Origin: Sutcliffiella horikoshii
GTDB taxonomy: Bacteria; Bacillota; Bacilli; Bacillales; Bacillaceae_I
Direction of reading: 5' to 3'
DNA length: 64,000 nt
Assembly: GCF_020524325.1 (NCBI RefSeq)
Contig: NZ_JAIVKY010000002.1
Span: 124,001-188,000, forward strand
Shown piece after piece: positions 17,284-26,667 of the stretch. The translations under genes and the position numbers were made by a program. Under the pieces are notes generated by a model that was not told the origin of the DNA, ran no database searches, and saw nothing but the letters and a program-made list of their open reading frames with translations. Position 1 is the stretch's first letter, and each line of letters starts with the position of its first letter.

Positions 17284-18294
17284 TTATCTTATAGTTGAAA
17301 TTACTGTTTTTACTGGTTTAGGAGCTCTTAGGTCCTGGAGCCAGCAGTCTACGTGGTGTTCCTCGGACAGATGTGTCTTCATCGGATATACGCGCTCGCA
17401 TACTTCCATGGCATACTCGCATCTTGCTGCAAATGCACAACCTGTCGGTGGTGAAAATAGATCAGGTGGAGAGCCGACAATAGGCACCAGCTCTTCATCC
17501 TCCAAATCAAGACGGGGAACTGAATTTAATAGACCTTTCGTATATGGATGCTCTCCTCTATAGAAGATTTCTCTCCTATTTCCAGATTCCACTATTTTTC
17601 CTGCATACATAACAGCCACACGGTCTGCTACTTGCGCTACTACCCCTAAGTCATGCGTGATTATGATGATGGAAACCCCGGTTTTCTTTTGAATATCCTT
17701 AAAAAGATTTAAAATCTGCGCCTGGATTGTTACATCCAGTGCTGTTGTTGGCTCATCTGCAATCAATACTTCGGGCTGACATACAAGCGCCATCGCTATC
17801 ACGATACGTTGCCTCATACCTCCACTGAACTGGTGCGGGTATTGTTTCAACCGTTCTGTCGGACTTGGTATGCCGACAAGATTCAGCATGTCCACCGCCT
17901 GTTTCTTCGCTTCTGCTTTCGAAACTTTCTTATGCTGGATGATCCCCTCCATGATCTGATCCCCAACTGTAAGCGTAGGGTTCAATGCCGTCATGGGGTC
18001 TTGGAAAATCATTGAAATATCTGCACCCCTAATTTTTCTCATTTCAGGTTCAGACACTTTGGTCAGGTCCTTGCCTTTAAAAAGAACTGATCCTTGCGTG
18101 ATTCGTCCTGGTGGTTGTGGAATCAATCGCATGATACTTTGGGACGTCACACTCTTCCCACACCCGGATTCCCCTACAATTGCGAGCGTCTCTCCTTTAT
18201 GCAAATCAAAACTGACTCCCCTGACAGCCTTCACTTCGCCTCCATATGTTGTAAAGGATACATGTAAGTCTTTTACTTCCAGTACTTTTTCCAT
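17284..18294 (-). CDS. dppD: Dipeptide ABC transporter ATPase DppD
   Basis: One of the two ATPases of the peptide importer. The 336-residue protein has Walker [13 protein letters not shown], signature QFSGGMRQRIVIAMAL, Walker B VLIADEPTTALD and the switch HDLGVV. The C-terminal oligopeptide domain has CAFAARCEYAMEVC, recalling the Fe-S/zinc Cys set seen in some members. AGGAGG precedes the start, 8 bases after dppC. The downstream dppE is reached only across a repeat cluster. Confidence 0.95.
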   Translation of the reverse strand: MEKVLEVKDLHVSFTTYGGEVKAVRGVSFDLHKGETLAIVGESGCGKSVTSQSIMRLIPQPPGRITQGSVLFKGKDLTKVSEPEMRKIRGADISMIFQDPMTALNPTLTVGDQIMEGIIQHKKVSKAEAKKQAVDMLNLVGIPSPTERLKQYPHQFSGGMRQRIVIAMALVCQPEVLIADEPTTALDVTIQAQILNLFKDIQKKTGVSIIIITHDLGVVAQVADRVAVMYAGKIVESGNRREIFYRGEHPYTKGLLNSVPRLDLEDEELVPIVGSPPDLFSPPTGCAFAARCEYAMEVCERVYPMKTHLSEEHHVDCWLQDLRAPKPVKTVISTIR

Positions 18295-18302
18295 GATGTC
18301 AC

Positions 18303-19253
18303 TTACCTCCTCAGCTTTGGATCTAGTGCGTCTTGTAATCCGTCTCCAAACACGTTAAAGGCAAACATGGTCATGGAGATGAAGAATGCCGGGAAGAACA
18401 GGCGCCACCAATGTCCTGAAATAATTGTTGATAAACCATCATTGGCCATCACACCCCAACTGGCATACGGGGCACTAACACCAAGACCAAGAAAGCTTAA
18501 GAATGCTTCTGCGAAAATTGCAGCCGGTACCGTCAATGTCATTTGAACAATGATAGGTCCCATCGTGTTAGGGAGAAGATTTTTTCTAATAATCCTAGAA
18601 GTCTTCGTACCAAAAGTTTTAGACGCAAGCACAAACTCATAATTTTTTATTTGCAGTACCTGGCCACGGACAATCCTTGCCATTCCAACCCATCCGGTAA
18701 CAGTTAGTGCGATGATAATGGTCAATAATCCCGGACCCATCACAACCATTAATAGAATCACGACCAATAGATATGGAAGGCCGTATAAAACTTCCACCAC
18801 ACGCATCATTGCATTATCGGTTCTACCACCCTTGTAGCCTGCGATTCCCCCATAGATTACTCCAATGATAAAATCTATCAACGCAGCCATCAATCCAACA
18901 AACAACGAAATTCTTGCACCATACCAGGTACGAGTGAAAACATCTCTACCCAGTTCATCTGTACCAAAGAAATGGGTGGATGAAGGGGGCTGATTCTGGT
19001 TTGGTAAATTTGTCTGCATGACACTATAAGGTGAAAAAATCGGACCAAAGATGGCCATGATGGTCAAGAATAAAAGAAAGATCAACCCTGCCATCGCGAG
19101 TTTGTTCTTAACCAATCTGCGCCAAGCATCCTGCCAATAAGAAAGACTCGGACGGACTACAGCCTCTGCCTCTCCCTTGTTCTTATCAAGTGGGGTGAAC
19201 CACTCATCAGGAACAGTATTTTGCTGATTTTCTTGAAGTTTACGCTCCACCAT
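18303..19253 (-). CDS. dppC: Dipeptide transporter permease DppC
   Basis: The 316-residue membrane protein has an N-terminal helix (LAMAGLIFLLFLTIMAIFG), then the BPD_transp_1 channel domain of five further helices. The EAA loop motif reads EAFLSFLGLGVSAPYASWG. It forms the membrane channel with DppB. The ATG lies one base after the dppB stop. Confidence 0.95.
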   Translation of the reverse strand: MVERKLQENQQNTVPDEWFTPLDKNKGEAEAVVRPSLSYWQDAWRRLVKNKLAMAGLIFLLFLTIMAIFGPIFSPYSVMQTNLPNQNQPPSSTHFFGTDELGRDVFTRTWYGARISLFVGLMAALIDFIIGVIYGGIAGYKGGRTDNAMMRVVEVLYGLPYLLVVILLMVVMGPGLLTIIIALTVTGWVGMARIVRGQVLQIKNYEFVLASKTFGTKTSRIIRKNLLPNTMGPIIVQMTLTVPAAIFAEAFLSFLGLGVSAPYASWGVMANDGLSTIISGHWWRLFFPAFFISMTMFAFNVFGDGLQDALDPKLRR

Positions 19254-19254
19254 A

Positions 19255-20199
19255 TTAGTTCCCCTCCTTTTTATGAAGCTTAATACGAGGGTCTAATATC
19301 CCATAAGCTATATCTACAAGAAAAAGCATTAAAATTAAGAATGCACTATAAAATACTGTTGTTCCCATAATGACTGGATAGTCACGCGTATTGATGCTTT
19401 CCACAAAATATTTGCCCATGCCAGGAATGGCAAAGATCTTTTCGATTACAAATGTCCCTGTCAAAATCCCGGCAGCAAGGGTACCCAGTATGGTGACAAC
19501 CGGCAATAATGCGTTACGAAGCGCATGTTTGAAGACTATTTTCACCGGTGATAAGCCCTTTGCTTTTGCCGTCCGAATATAATCTTGTGTTAACACTTCC
19601 ATCATGCTTGCTCTCGTCAATCTCGCAATGATTGCCATCGGACCTGTTGCAAGAGCTAATGTCGGCAAAATCATATGCTTCCAGCTTGACCAAGTGGCGG
19701 GCGGAAGCCATCCCCAGTTGACAGCAACATGCTGGATCAACACGGTTGCAAGGACAAAGTTCGGTATGGAAATTCCGAAAACGGCAAAAGTCATCGCCAT
19801 ATAATCAATAACGCCATTTCGTTTAAGTGCTGCAATCACTCCAAGGAAAATGCCTGAAATTACGGCAATAGTTAAAGTGATCATCCCAAGCTCGAAAGAA
19901 ATGGGGAAACCTCGCCCCAACATATCATTCACCGTTTGGGACGGTTGTTTAATTGACGGACCAAAATCCAATGTCACTAATGTTTTTAAATACATCACAT
20001 ACTGAACCGGTACCGGCTTGTCCAAATGATAGTGCGCTTCAAGGTTACGTTGAACTACATCACTAGTAGAGCGCTCTTCATTAAGCGGAGAACCCGGTAT
20101 GGCATGCATCAAAAAGAAGGTCAATGTGATGATGACCCATAAAGTTATGAGCATTGCTAGTAATCTTTTTGCTATAAATGTTCCCATTCTCCCACTCAC
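19255..20199 (-). CDS. dppB: Dipeptide transporter permease DppB
   Basis: The 314-residue permease starts with a membrane helix (LLAMLITLWVIITLTFFLMH) and has six predicted helices. The EAA-type loop includes TGTFVIEKIFAIPGMGKYFV. It pairs with DppC. It lies 45 bases after dppA in the same operon. Confidence 0.95.
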   Translation of the reverse strand: MSGRMGTFIAKRLLAMLITLWVIITLTFFLMHAIPGSPLNEERSTSDVVQRNLEAHYHLDKPVPVQYVMYLKTLVTLDFGPSIKQPSQTVNDMLGRGFPISFELGMITLTIAVISGIFLGVIAALKRNGVIDYMAMTFAVFGISIPNFVLATVLIQHVAVNWGWLPPATWSSWKHMILPTLALATGPMAIIARLTRASMMEVLTQDYIRTAKAKGLSPVKIVFKHALRNALLPVVTILGTLAAGILTGTFVIEKIFAIPGMGKYFVESINTRDYPVIMGTTVFYSAFLILMLFLVDIAYGILDPRIKLHKKEGN

Positions 20200-20244
20200 A
20201 CTTTCTTTCCTATTGAGTTTTTATGTAAATACTAAGTAATCTTA

Positions 20245-21069
20245 TTAACAGAATGTCGTTCTCATCGCCAATTCTGTCATAACAAGCATAGCTTGATAGG
20301 CTTCCTTGATATCATTTGCATGAAACTTGACGATAGTCGTCCCTGGCTCTATTTCCGTTCCTGGCATCAGATTTGCCCACTCCGCTTGGCCGTAATTCGC
20401 AAATTCAATGCGAAGTGTTGGATGATCAGGCGGTACCAACGGTTTTATATTATGTATGTCATCCAATGCCTTGGACGTTTTTTCTTTGATTAACTCTTGT
20501 GCTTTATACGGAGTAAGTGACTTCGCAGCAGAACGTGAAACCGCTTCCTTGACAACCGCACAATGTATACCAGGGATGAGGCATTCTGCTTCCAGTGCCG
20601 TCTGATTATCTCCTGCCACCATGATGACTGGTACACCATAATAGCCAGCTACATAGGCATTAAATCCTAGTTCCCCAATTTGCATATCATTTATGTACAT
20701 ATTTCTTACACCAAAAATCATGGAGTGTGTCATGACACCTTTCATGGATGCCCTGGCATGATATCCTACAAAAATTGCAGCATCAAAGCTGTCATCCAAT
20801 CCCTGCACCATGGAGAATGGTTTCACATCTCCTGTGATCAATTTGGTTTCAGGGTGCAGGTCTTCAATAAGAATGTTATTCATCTTGGAATGGCTGTCAT
20901 TGACAACAACCTCCTTAAAACCTTTTTCAAAAGCCGTATTCACAACTGCATTGGCTTCTTGGGTCATTATTTTTCGGCCGCGTTCATAGTTATGTAGCCT
21001 TGAATCGACATGGGTATGATCTACTAGACCACTAATTCCTTCCATATCAACCGATATATATAAATTCAT
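20245..21069 (-). CDS. dppA: D-aminopeptidase DppA (peptidase M55)
   Basis: DppA hydrolyses peptides with N-terminal D-alanine, such as D-Ala-D-Ala. The 274-residue protein begins MNLYISVDMEGISGLVDH, with the metal-binding Asp8 and Glu10 in DMEG. It has His in GYHARASM, nucleophile-side residues in VNDSHSKMNN, and further family motifs in MVAGDNQTALEAE. It leads the dpp-ykf operon. A strong sigma-A promoter with an overlapping CodY-like box precedes it. Confidence 0.96.
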   Translation of the reverse strand: MNLYISVDMEGISGLVDHTHVDSRLHNYERGRKIMTQEANAVVNTAFEKGFKEVVVNDSHSKMNNILIEDLHPETKLITGDVKPFSMVQGLDDSFDAAIFVGYHARASMKGVMTHSMIFGVRNMYINDMQIGELGFNAYVAGYYGVPVIMVAGDNQTALEAECLIPGIHCAVVKEAVSRSAAKSLTPYKAQELIKEKTSKALDDIHNIKPLVPPDHPTLRIEFANYGQAEWANLMPGTEIEPGTTIVKFHANDIKEAYQAMLVMTELAMRTTFC

Positions 21070-21092
21070 CCATTTCCCTCCTTTCGTGTTAC

Positions 21093-21107
21093 AATTTTCT
21101 TAATATT
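21093..21107. promoter_or_regulatory. CodY-like box overlapping the dppA promoter
   Basis: AATTTTCTTAATATT matches the CodY consensus AATTTTCWGAAAATT at 13 of 15 positions. It overlaps the -10 and start region of the dppA promoter, a position suited to repression when branched-chain amino acids and GTP are plentiful. The dpp operon of B. subtilis is a known CodY target. Confidence 0.65.
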
Positions 21108-21133
21108 ATAACAGTATTATGTTTATCATTCAA
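21105..21133 (-). promoter_or_regulatory. Sigma-A promoter of dppA
   Basis: Minus strand TTGAAT (21133-21128), a 17-base spacer and a perfect TATAAT (21110-21105) lie 36 bases before the start codon. GAAAGGAGGG is the ribosome site. Confidence 0.85.
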
Positions 21134-21322
21134 TGAATCTAGGAAAATATGAGTCTAAATATTCACGCTTTTTATACTTATGTAATAAATCCTTTTAAAA
21201 CAAGGAGATTTTTTGAAACAATCAACAATTTTTATGCAAGTTTATGGATGAATATGTTAGAGAATCTTATAAAAAACGTATTTTAATAAAACTTTTTAGT
21301 ATATTTTGGAATTTTGTTTCAT

Positions 21323-21362
21323 AAAAAAGATCCAGACTGGAGTATTACTCCTTGTCTGGATC
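21323..21362 (-). terminator. Terminator of the PfpI-like gene
   Basis: Minus strand GGATCCAGAC...GTCTGGATC stem with inner GGAGTAATACTCC pairing, followed by TTTTTT. Confidence 0.85.
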
Positions 21363-21372
21363 CTTCCAACCT

Positions 21373-21888
21373 TTATTTGAGAAGCTTCAAAGATTCTCGG
21401 ATAAATGCAGGAATGTCGTCTGGTGTCCTACTGGAAACGAGTTGGTCATGACAGACAACGACTTCTTTATCGTGATAGTGAGCGCCTGCATTTTGCAGAT
21501 CTACTTTTATGGAAGTAAAGCCGGTAATATCTCTTCCTTTCAGTGCTTCTGCTGTAATAAGTAATTGTGGTCCATGACAGATTGCAAAAACAGGCTTTTG
21601 ATCGTCCATGAACGTTTTAGTAAATGCAACAAATCGATCATCTGCCCGGAGGATATCTGGGGAGAATCCTCCAGGTATTAATAGTGCATCGAAGTCTTCT
21701 GGACTTACATCATCAATACCGGCATCTGTTGTAATTTCTACTCCATCAGTTTTCCCTTTTATTGTTTCACCTTTTGATTTTTCGATTACTGTTAATTGAT
21801 GTCCTGCTTCATTAAAGGCTTTTGCTGGTTCTGTGTACTCGGAGTCTTCAAAGTCGTTGGTTAGTAGTACTGCGATTTTTTTACTCAT
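21373..21888 (-). CDS. DJ-1/PfpI family protein (general stress protein 18 / YfkM-like)
   Basis: The 171-residue protein is of the PfpI class of the DJ-1 superfamily, whose members act as deglycases or proteases on stress-damaged molecules. The nucleophile Cys is in FAICHGPQLL (about residue 104), the conserved Glu is in FEDSEYTEP and a Gly-rich LIPGGFSPD follows. Length and motifs match YfkM. It is a one-gene unit with a terminator; a hairpin repeat lies just upstream of its start. Confidence 0.85.
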   Translation of the reverse strand: MSKKIAVLLTNDFEDSEYTEPAKAFNEAGHQLTVIEKSKGETIKGKTDGVEITTDAGIDDVSPEDFDALLIPGGFSPDILRADDRFVAFTKTFMDDQKPVFAICHGPQLLITAEALKGRDITGFTSIKVDLQNAGAHYHDKEVVVCHDQLVSSRTPDDIPAFIRESLKLLK

Positions 21889-21932
21889 TATGGAACATCT
21901 CCTCTTTAAGTTATGGGCTTTGTTTGGACACC

Positions 21933-22117
21933 GCTGTTGATTTCCGCAAATGGCTTCGCTTTCCTAGGGGCGCTGCTGGAGCCTCCTCGGCAAGCCTGCG
22001 GGGTCTCCACCTAGCGCTATCTCCCTCAGGACAAGGAAGGCTTCGGCAGCGAAACATCGCACGAAGTAAATGCGTAGCATTTTCGAGGAGTCTTCGCCTT
22101 TTGCTACAATCAACAGC
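21933..22117. repeat. Type-A GC-rich hairpin repeat, long form (185 bp)
   Basis: Starts GCTGTTGATTTCCGCAAATG and ends ACAATCAACAGC, inverted complements. The core GGAGCCTCCTCGGC...GCGGGGTCTCC is shared with the other copies. An extra block of about 60 bases (GGCTTCGGCAGCGAAACATC and following) lengthens this copy. It lies between the N-hydroxylase stop and the PfpI-like gene. Confidence 0.8.
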
Positions 22118-22174
22118 TATGAGTCCCGTGTATATATGTTCTTGTACCCGTCAGAGGGCAGGTTAAACGTAGGA

Positions 22175-23467
22175 TTACGCATCGGGCATGAATTGTTGGA
22201 AGATGGTTTCTGTTTGGATTGGGTATATTTCTGTTTTGCACACATCGTTGATTATCGTCTGGTTTCTCATAACGGCAAGACTCAAATTGGTGGCTGCCGT
22301 CCCATGTGAGTGTTCAAGGTTAGTGGAAATATACATATGATTATGTCTAGGTTCCTTCCACACTAACCGATACATTTCATCCACTTTAAATTCTTTATCA
22401 CTTTCCCACACCAGTTGTTCTCTCATATCCCAGAGCCATTGTGGTATATGGGGCTTATACCCTGTCGCCAATACTACATATTCTGCTTTAACTTTAAAGT
22501 CTTTTTCTTTCTCCCACTGTTTGCATGCTACTTCTAATACGCCATTACTTTCATTTATTGACTTCACTTCTGTCAAGGGCTGAATGGTGATTTTTTCATC
22601 TCGCCCTTCAACAGATCTGTTATAAAGCAAGTCATAAATTTTGACCAATGTTTCTTTATCTACTCCATTACGAACAGTACCCAGTCGATTTAATGCTTCT
22701 TTTCTTTTTTCATAAGATAGTCCATGAAAATACTGAACATAATCGGGAGAAAAGACCTCTTGCCCCAGCTTTGCACTTTCAAGCTGAGAAAATAAAGAGG
22801 AACGCGTATACCATTTTAACGAATACTTGTTATGCTTTTGTTCTTCCAATAGTTCATAGAAAACCTCCGCTGCACTTTGTCCAGACCCGACAACGACTAT
22901 TGAATCGGAAGCTTTCATCTCTTTTTCTTTATGTAAATACTCACTTGTATGCACAACCTGATCATTTTTCTCTATGCCATCCGGAATAAATGGGATACTT
23001 CCAGTACCTACTACTACATGTTTGGCATGGTAAGTAGAAACATCTCCAGTATCCGTTCTCTTTACCTTCACCCTATACCCATCATTTGTAAATTCCACCG
23101 AAATTACTTCGGATTGAAAATGACAGTTCTGCAAGTTTTCCGATACCCATTTAGCATATAAGTTGTATTCTCTTCTTGGAATGTCAAAGCGGCGATAAAA
23201 GAAAAATTGAAATAATCGATTCTGTTGATGAACAAAGTTTAAAAAGCTGTATTTGTTTGTCGGGTCAGCAAATGAGACCAGATCTGCTAGAAATGGCACC
23301 TGCAAATCAGATTGTTCAATTAGCATGCCTGGATGCCAATTGAACGCTTCTTCTTTATCGAAAAAGATAGTTGAAATACTTGGGACATCATCGACTAATG
23401 CTGCTAACCCCAAATTAAATGGCCCTATTCCAATACCAATAAGGTCAAAGGGTTTTTTTTCGGACAT
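22175..23467 (-). CDS. Lysine/ornithine N-monooxygenase (SidA/IucD/PvdA family)
   Basis: These flavoenzymes hydroxylate the side-chain amine of lysine or ornithine, the first step of hydroxamate siderophore synthesis. The 430-residue protein has the FAD motif GIGIGPFNLGLAAL, substrate-side FNWHPGMLIEQSDLQVPFLADLV, the NADPH motif VVVGSGQSAAEVF and the late ATGYKPHIP. ATG 23467 is chosen because GGGGGA lies 7 bases before it. No siderophore synthetase, acyltransferase or transporter is nearby, and I see no convincing Fur box upstream. Confidence 0.9.
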   Translation of the reverse strand: MSEKKPFDLIGIGIGPFNLGLAALVDDVPSISTIFFDKEEAFNWHPGMLIEQSDLQVPFLADLVSFADPTNKYSFLNFVHQQNRLFQFFFYRRFDIPRREYNLYAKWVSENLQNCHFQSEVISVEFTNDGYRVKVKRTDTGDVSTYHAKHVVVGTGSIPFIPDGIEKNDQVVHTSEYLHKEKEMKASDSIVVVGSGQSAAEVFYELLEEQKHNKYSLKWYTRSSLFSQLESAKLGQEVFSPDYVQYFHGLSYEKRKEALNRLGTVRNGVDKETLVKIYDLLYNRSVEGRDEKITIQPLTEVKSINESNGVLEVACKQWEKEKDFKVKAEYVVLATGYKPHIPQWLWDMREQLVWESDKEFKVDEMYRLVWKEPRHNHMYISTNLEHSHGTAATNLSLAVMRNQTIINDVCKTEIYPIQTETIFQQFMPDA

Positions 23468-23556
23468 TTTCATTCCCCCACTTTTATCTATATTGTATTG
23501 TCTTATTTATACCCTGTTTCCATACATTTTCTCCCTTCATATAAAATGTTACACAC

Positions 23557-23587
23557 AAAAAAAGGGACAGAGACTGAGTCTCTGTCC
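23557..23587 (-). terminator. Terminator of the histidine kinase
   Basis: Perfect palindrome GGACAGAGACT/AGTCTCTGTCC followed on the minus strand by CTTTTTTT. Confidence 0.85.
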
Positions 23588-23689
23588 AAAAATCCCGTGT
23601 ACGAAAGGAGAAGGAAGCTGCACACGATATATTCTATGCATAAATCTATGAACTGCTTGGTCATCTATCTCTTATCAAAAGCACATTTT

Positions 23690-24958
23690 TTAATGTGTTA
23701 GCAAATCAATAGTGACAGTTGTACCGTATCCTTCCTTGCTTTCAAAACGAATATTCCCTTGATGCTCTTCAATAATTTTTTTAGTTATTGTCAACCCAAG
23801 TCCCATTCCTTTTTCCTTGGAAGTGAAAAAAGGATTGCCGATATTATCCATGTTAAAGGATGAAATTCCTAACCCGTCATCTTTAACCTGAATACTTTTT
23901 CTACCACCTGTTTCCGGAAACCCGGTAATTAGGATGGTTCCTCCGTCAGGCATTGCTTCCATGGAGTTCTTGATAAGGTTGATAAAAACTTGTTTGAGGT
24001 TATTCTTATCCCCTCTTACCAACGTATCAGAGCCAATATTTTTTATGGAAAAGGAAATATTATTATTATTAGCTTCATTTCCCACTAATTTTATTACATA
24101 CTGAAGTACTTCCAGTATCGGTATCAGCGTTAGTTCCTTTGTTTGAGGTTTGGATAGAACTAGTAACTCCGATACAATATCATTTATTCTATCAATTTCA
24201 GATAGCACCATATCTACATGATTTTCGTTTGCTTTTCCTGACCTTTGAATTAATTGAATAAATCCCTTAATGGAGGTTAATGGATTTTTTATTTCATGGG
24301 CAATACCTGCAGATAGTTCACCAACTACCGATAGTTTTTCTTTTGTCACTAACAATTGTTCTGTTTTCTTTAGAGATGATATGTCCCTGCCTATCGTAAC
24401 AAGTGCTTTTCTCCGTCCATCATTATGAAACAAAGGGACTTTAATCACATCAAAGGTTTTTCTTTCCCCGTCCGCAAGGCAAAAAGATTCCTCATCGCGT
24501 GAAATCTTTCCTTCCTTCCAAGTCTGCTCGTCCGTTTTCATACAGTATTCAAAAGCCTCCATGAAATATGGGGAATAGGCTCCCAGCTCTATATCCGTCT
24601 TACCCTTATAATCAACCTTTTCCAGGTCATATAGCGCAAGCCCATATTCGTTCGTTTGCAGCCATCTACCCTCTCCGTCCTTAAAACAGACAAAGTCAGG
24701 CATATTGTTTATAAGGGTTGAAAGCTCTTGTTCCTTTTGTTCAAGCTCCTTCAGTGCCAAATGCTTTTTTAGCATCAAAAATAATAATAGTGTAGTGATT
24801 AGTATAAAAAGCCAACCTTTTAACAGGTTGATATATTCTGCGATAACATAATTGTTATGTTGCTTTAAAACATATAACCAATAATCCGTAAGTGTTATCC
24901 ATACGATTCCAAAGAACAAATAGATTAAAGGTATAAACTTCAGCCATTTCCTCTTCAT
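23690..24958 (-). CDS. Membrane-bound PAS sensor histidine kinase (sporulation-kinase type)
   Basis: The 422-residue protein has two N-terminal membrane helices (FIPLIYLFFGIVWITLTDYWLYVL and LFILITTLLLFLM). A PAS domain (about residues 78-195, NMPDFVCFKDGEGRWLQTN), the phosphoacceptor box AGIAHEIKNPLTSIKGF and an ATPase domain with N box NLIKNSMEAM and G boxes DGLGI and GMGLGL follow. No response regulator is adjacent. The layout and HEIKNPLTSIKGF box resemble the kinases that feed the Spo0A phosphorelay, which is an inference. Confidence 0.9.
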   Translation of the reverse strand: MKRKWLKFIPLIYLFFGIVWITLTDYWLYVLKQHNNYVIAEYINLLKGWLFILITTLLLFLMLKKHLALKELEQKEQELSTLINNMPDFVCFKDGEGRWLQTNEYGLALYDLEKVDYKGKTDIELGAYSPYFMEAFEYCMKTDEQTWKEGKISRDEESFCLADGERKTFDVIKVPLFHNDGRRKALVTIGRDISSLKKTEQLLVTKEKLSVVGELSAGIAHEIKNPLTSIKGFIQLIQRSGKANENHVDMVLSEIDRINDIVSELLVLSKPQTKELTLIPILEVLQYVIKLVGNEANNNNISFSIKNIGSDTLVRGDKNNLKQVFINLIKNSMEAMPDGGTILITGFPETGGRKSIQVKDDGLGISSFNMDNIGNPFFTSKEKGMGLGLTITKKIIEEHQGNIRFESKEGYGTTVTIDLLTH

Positions 24959-25248
24959 AAAATACCTCTTATATCCCTAAAAATAGTTTATTTCCATTGA
25001 GATTCTCATAAATTCGGTTGGTCCACTTATTATATCTTTTTATTTTAAATATAGATATAAAGTCCCGCTTGGGAAAGTCAGATGGAAATCCATTGAATTA
25101 TACCCGAAAATCATTATACACTTTCCTACCCCATAATTTCTAGTTACTTTCGCAGTATAGTTTCCTTTCCCGCAAATAATTGGGAAGGTTTAAGCTAGTT
25201 CCAGCAGGGTATATATTGGTAAACAAAGCTATTCAGGGAGGAATCCAC

Positions 25249-25398
25249 ATGGAAGATAGAGATGTAAGAGTTGATAAACGGGAAACAAAAGAAGATCGTG
25301 GTTTAGTTGCTTCAACATTTATTAAATATACTGCCTACCTCATTATATTTTTCGGAATCATCTGGTTCATTATCAGTTATCTTCTACCAATGTTCTAA
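25249..25398 (+). CDS. Small single-span membrane protein (49 aa)
   Basis: A charged N-terminus (MEDRDVRVDKRETKEDRG) is followed by one long hydrophobic segment (YTAYLIIFFGIIWFIISYLLP). ATG 25249 has AGGGAGG upstream. It stands alone between a kinase and a propeller protein and shares a bidirectional terminator with the latter. I do not recognise the family. Confidence 0.7.
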   Translation: MEDRDVRVDKRETKEDRGLVASTFIKYTAYLIIFFGIIWFIISYLLPMF

Positions 25399-25407
25399 TA
25401 AGATAAA

Positions 25408-25439
25408 CAAAACCCAAGTCTTGATCGACTTGGGTTTTG
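25408..25439. terminator. Bidirectional terminator between convergent genes
   Basis: CAAAACCCAAGTC/GACTTGGGTTTTG, a perfect 13-base stem with A runs on one side and T runs on the other, serving both converging genes. Confidence 0.85.
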
Positions 25440-25454
25440 TTATGGTTATTTAAA

Positions 25455-26504
25455 CTAAAGGATGGTACCAGAAAACTGTGGCATTTGTAAGGTAATGGAT
25501 TGAATTTCTTCCCCATTGATATTCACAGCCCACAACTTATAGTTAGGTTTTCCCCTCAACCAACTCTGATCTTGAATAAATAATACCCTCTCTTTGTCGC
25601 GGAAAAATACTGGTTCTGTAATTAAGGTACGAAAGCTTGTAATAGGTTGTACTTCTTTTCCACTCGTGCTCATTGTGTACATTTCGTAAATGAATTCCGA
25701 TTTTTCACGTGGATTTTCGCTTGCTGCTGAAAACGCAATAAGGTTACCATCCGGAGAGAGTTTGCCACTATAGATAATATTTGTATTAAAATCAGGGTTT
25801 ACATACTCCCGCTCCATAGTCTGAGTATCCATCACAACAAAAGAAGAATGAAGACCTTTTTCTTCATCTATGCTCCACTCCACATATCCTAGTTTCGCCC
25901 CGTCTTCTGTAAGTGACAGACTCCGCTTTTTTAAACTTTCATCATGAGTGAGCCGTTCCTTTTTATCTCCTTTTATAGAAATAGAATACAAATCAATGCT
26001 AGTTGGACCTTCCTCCATTTCATTGCCTTCCTGATATCGCTTTGCCGCTAAATAATAGATGGATTGATCGTCCTGTGAAAAAATAGCATCCGTTATTAGT
26101 TCGTCCTCTTGGGAAAGACGAATGAGTTCACTTCCATCATTGTTCATTATGTAGAGTGACCTTGTTAATGTGTTCTCGCCTTTTTCTTGTGATAAAAAGA
26201 GAATCTTTTCGCCACTGGATGAATACCGTGGATGTACATGACTTTCTTCCTCTCTTGGGTAGGTTAATTGATTAACATTGCTGCCATCTACATTTGCTTT
26301 ATAGAGTGCTCCATCCCCGCTTTGATAAAATGGGAAAACGATGGACTTGTCATCAGGGGACAAGGTGACGGTTTCTCCAAACCCGTTATCAATAGGGAGC
26401 CATGAGCGTGTAAATCGTTCTGAGAAGAAATATAAAAGGACGGATATGATGATGACAAATCCTATTAGGGAGATTGTGAATAGTTTTAAAGTTTGTTTTT
26501 TCAT
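25455..26504 (-). CDS. Membrane-anchored TolB/WD40-like beta-propeller protein
   Basis: The 349-residue protein has an uncleaved-type N-terminal helix (LFTISLIGFVIIISVLLYFF), then repeated propeller motifs of the TolB/DPP-like kind: LSPDDKSIVFPF, YSSSGEKILFLSQ, FSQDDQSIYYL, LSPDGNLIAFSA. It should lie outside the membrane and may bind or sense a ligand or wall polymer; no catalytic residues are evident. AGAGG precedes ATG 26504. Confidence 0.75.
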   Translation of the reverse strand: MKKQTLKLFTISLIGFVIIISVLLYFFSERFTRSWLPIDNGFGETVTLSPDDKSIVFPFYQSGDGALYKANVDGSNVNQLTYPREEESHVHPRYSSSGEKILFLSQEKGENTLTRSLYIMNNDGSELIRLSQEDELITDAIFSQDDQSIYYLAAKRYQEGNEMEEGPTSIDLYSISIKGDKKERLTHDESLKKRSLSLTEDGAKLGYVEWSIDEEKGLHSSFVVMDTQTMEREYVNPDFNTNIIYSGKLSPDGNLIAFSAASENPREKSEFIYEMYTMSTSGKEVQPITSFRTLITEPVFFRDKERVLFIQDQSWLRGKPNYKLWAVNINGEEIQSITLQMPQFSGTIL

Positions 26505-26599
26505 CGGTATCGGCCTCTTTCTTATAAATGGAATTACTACTATCGTAGTTTACCCTCTAATGGAAAATCCTACTTATTAAACTTAGAATTATTTTACAA

Positions 26600-26630
26600 G
26601 AAAAACCGGGCAAATTCCGCCCGGTCTTTT
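26600..26630. terminator. Bidirectional terminator
   Basis: ACCGGGC/GCCCGGT stem with a 7-base loop, A run on the left and CTTTTT on the right. It stands upstream of the propeller gene and shields it from minus-strand readthrough across the repeat pair. Confidence 0.8.
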
Positions 26631-26667
26631 TATAGCGTAAAACATTAGTTAGTGGTTAATCGACGCC

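Noticed and set aside
23468-23556. Fur box in front of the N-hydroxylase
   Set aside because: No GATAATGATAATCATTATC-like palindrome was found.
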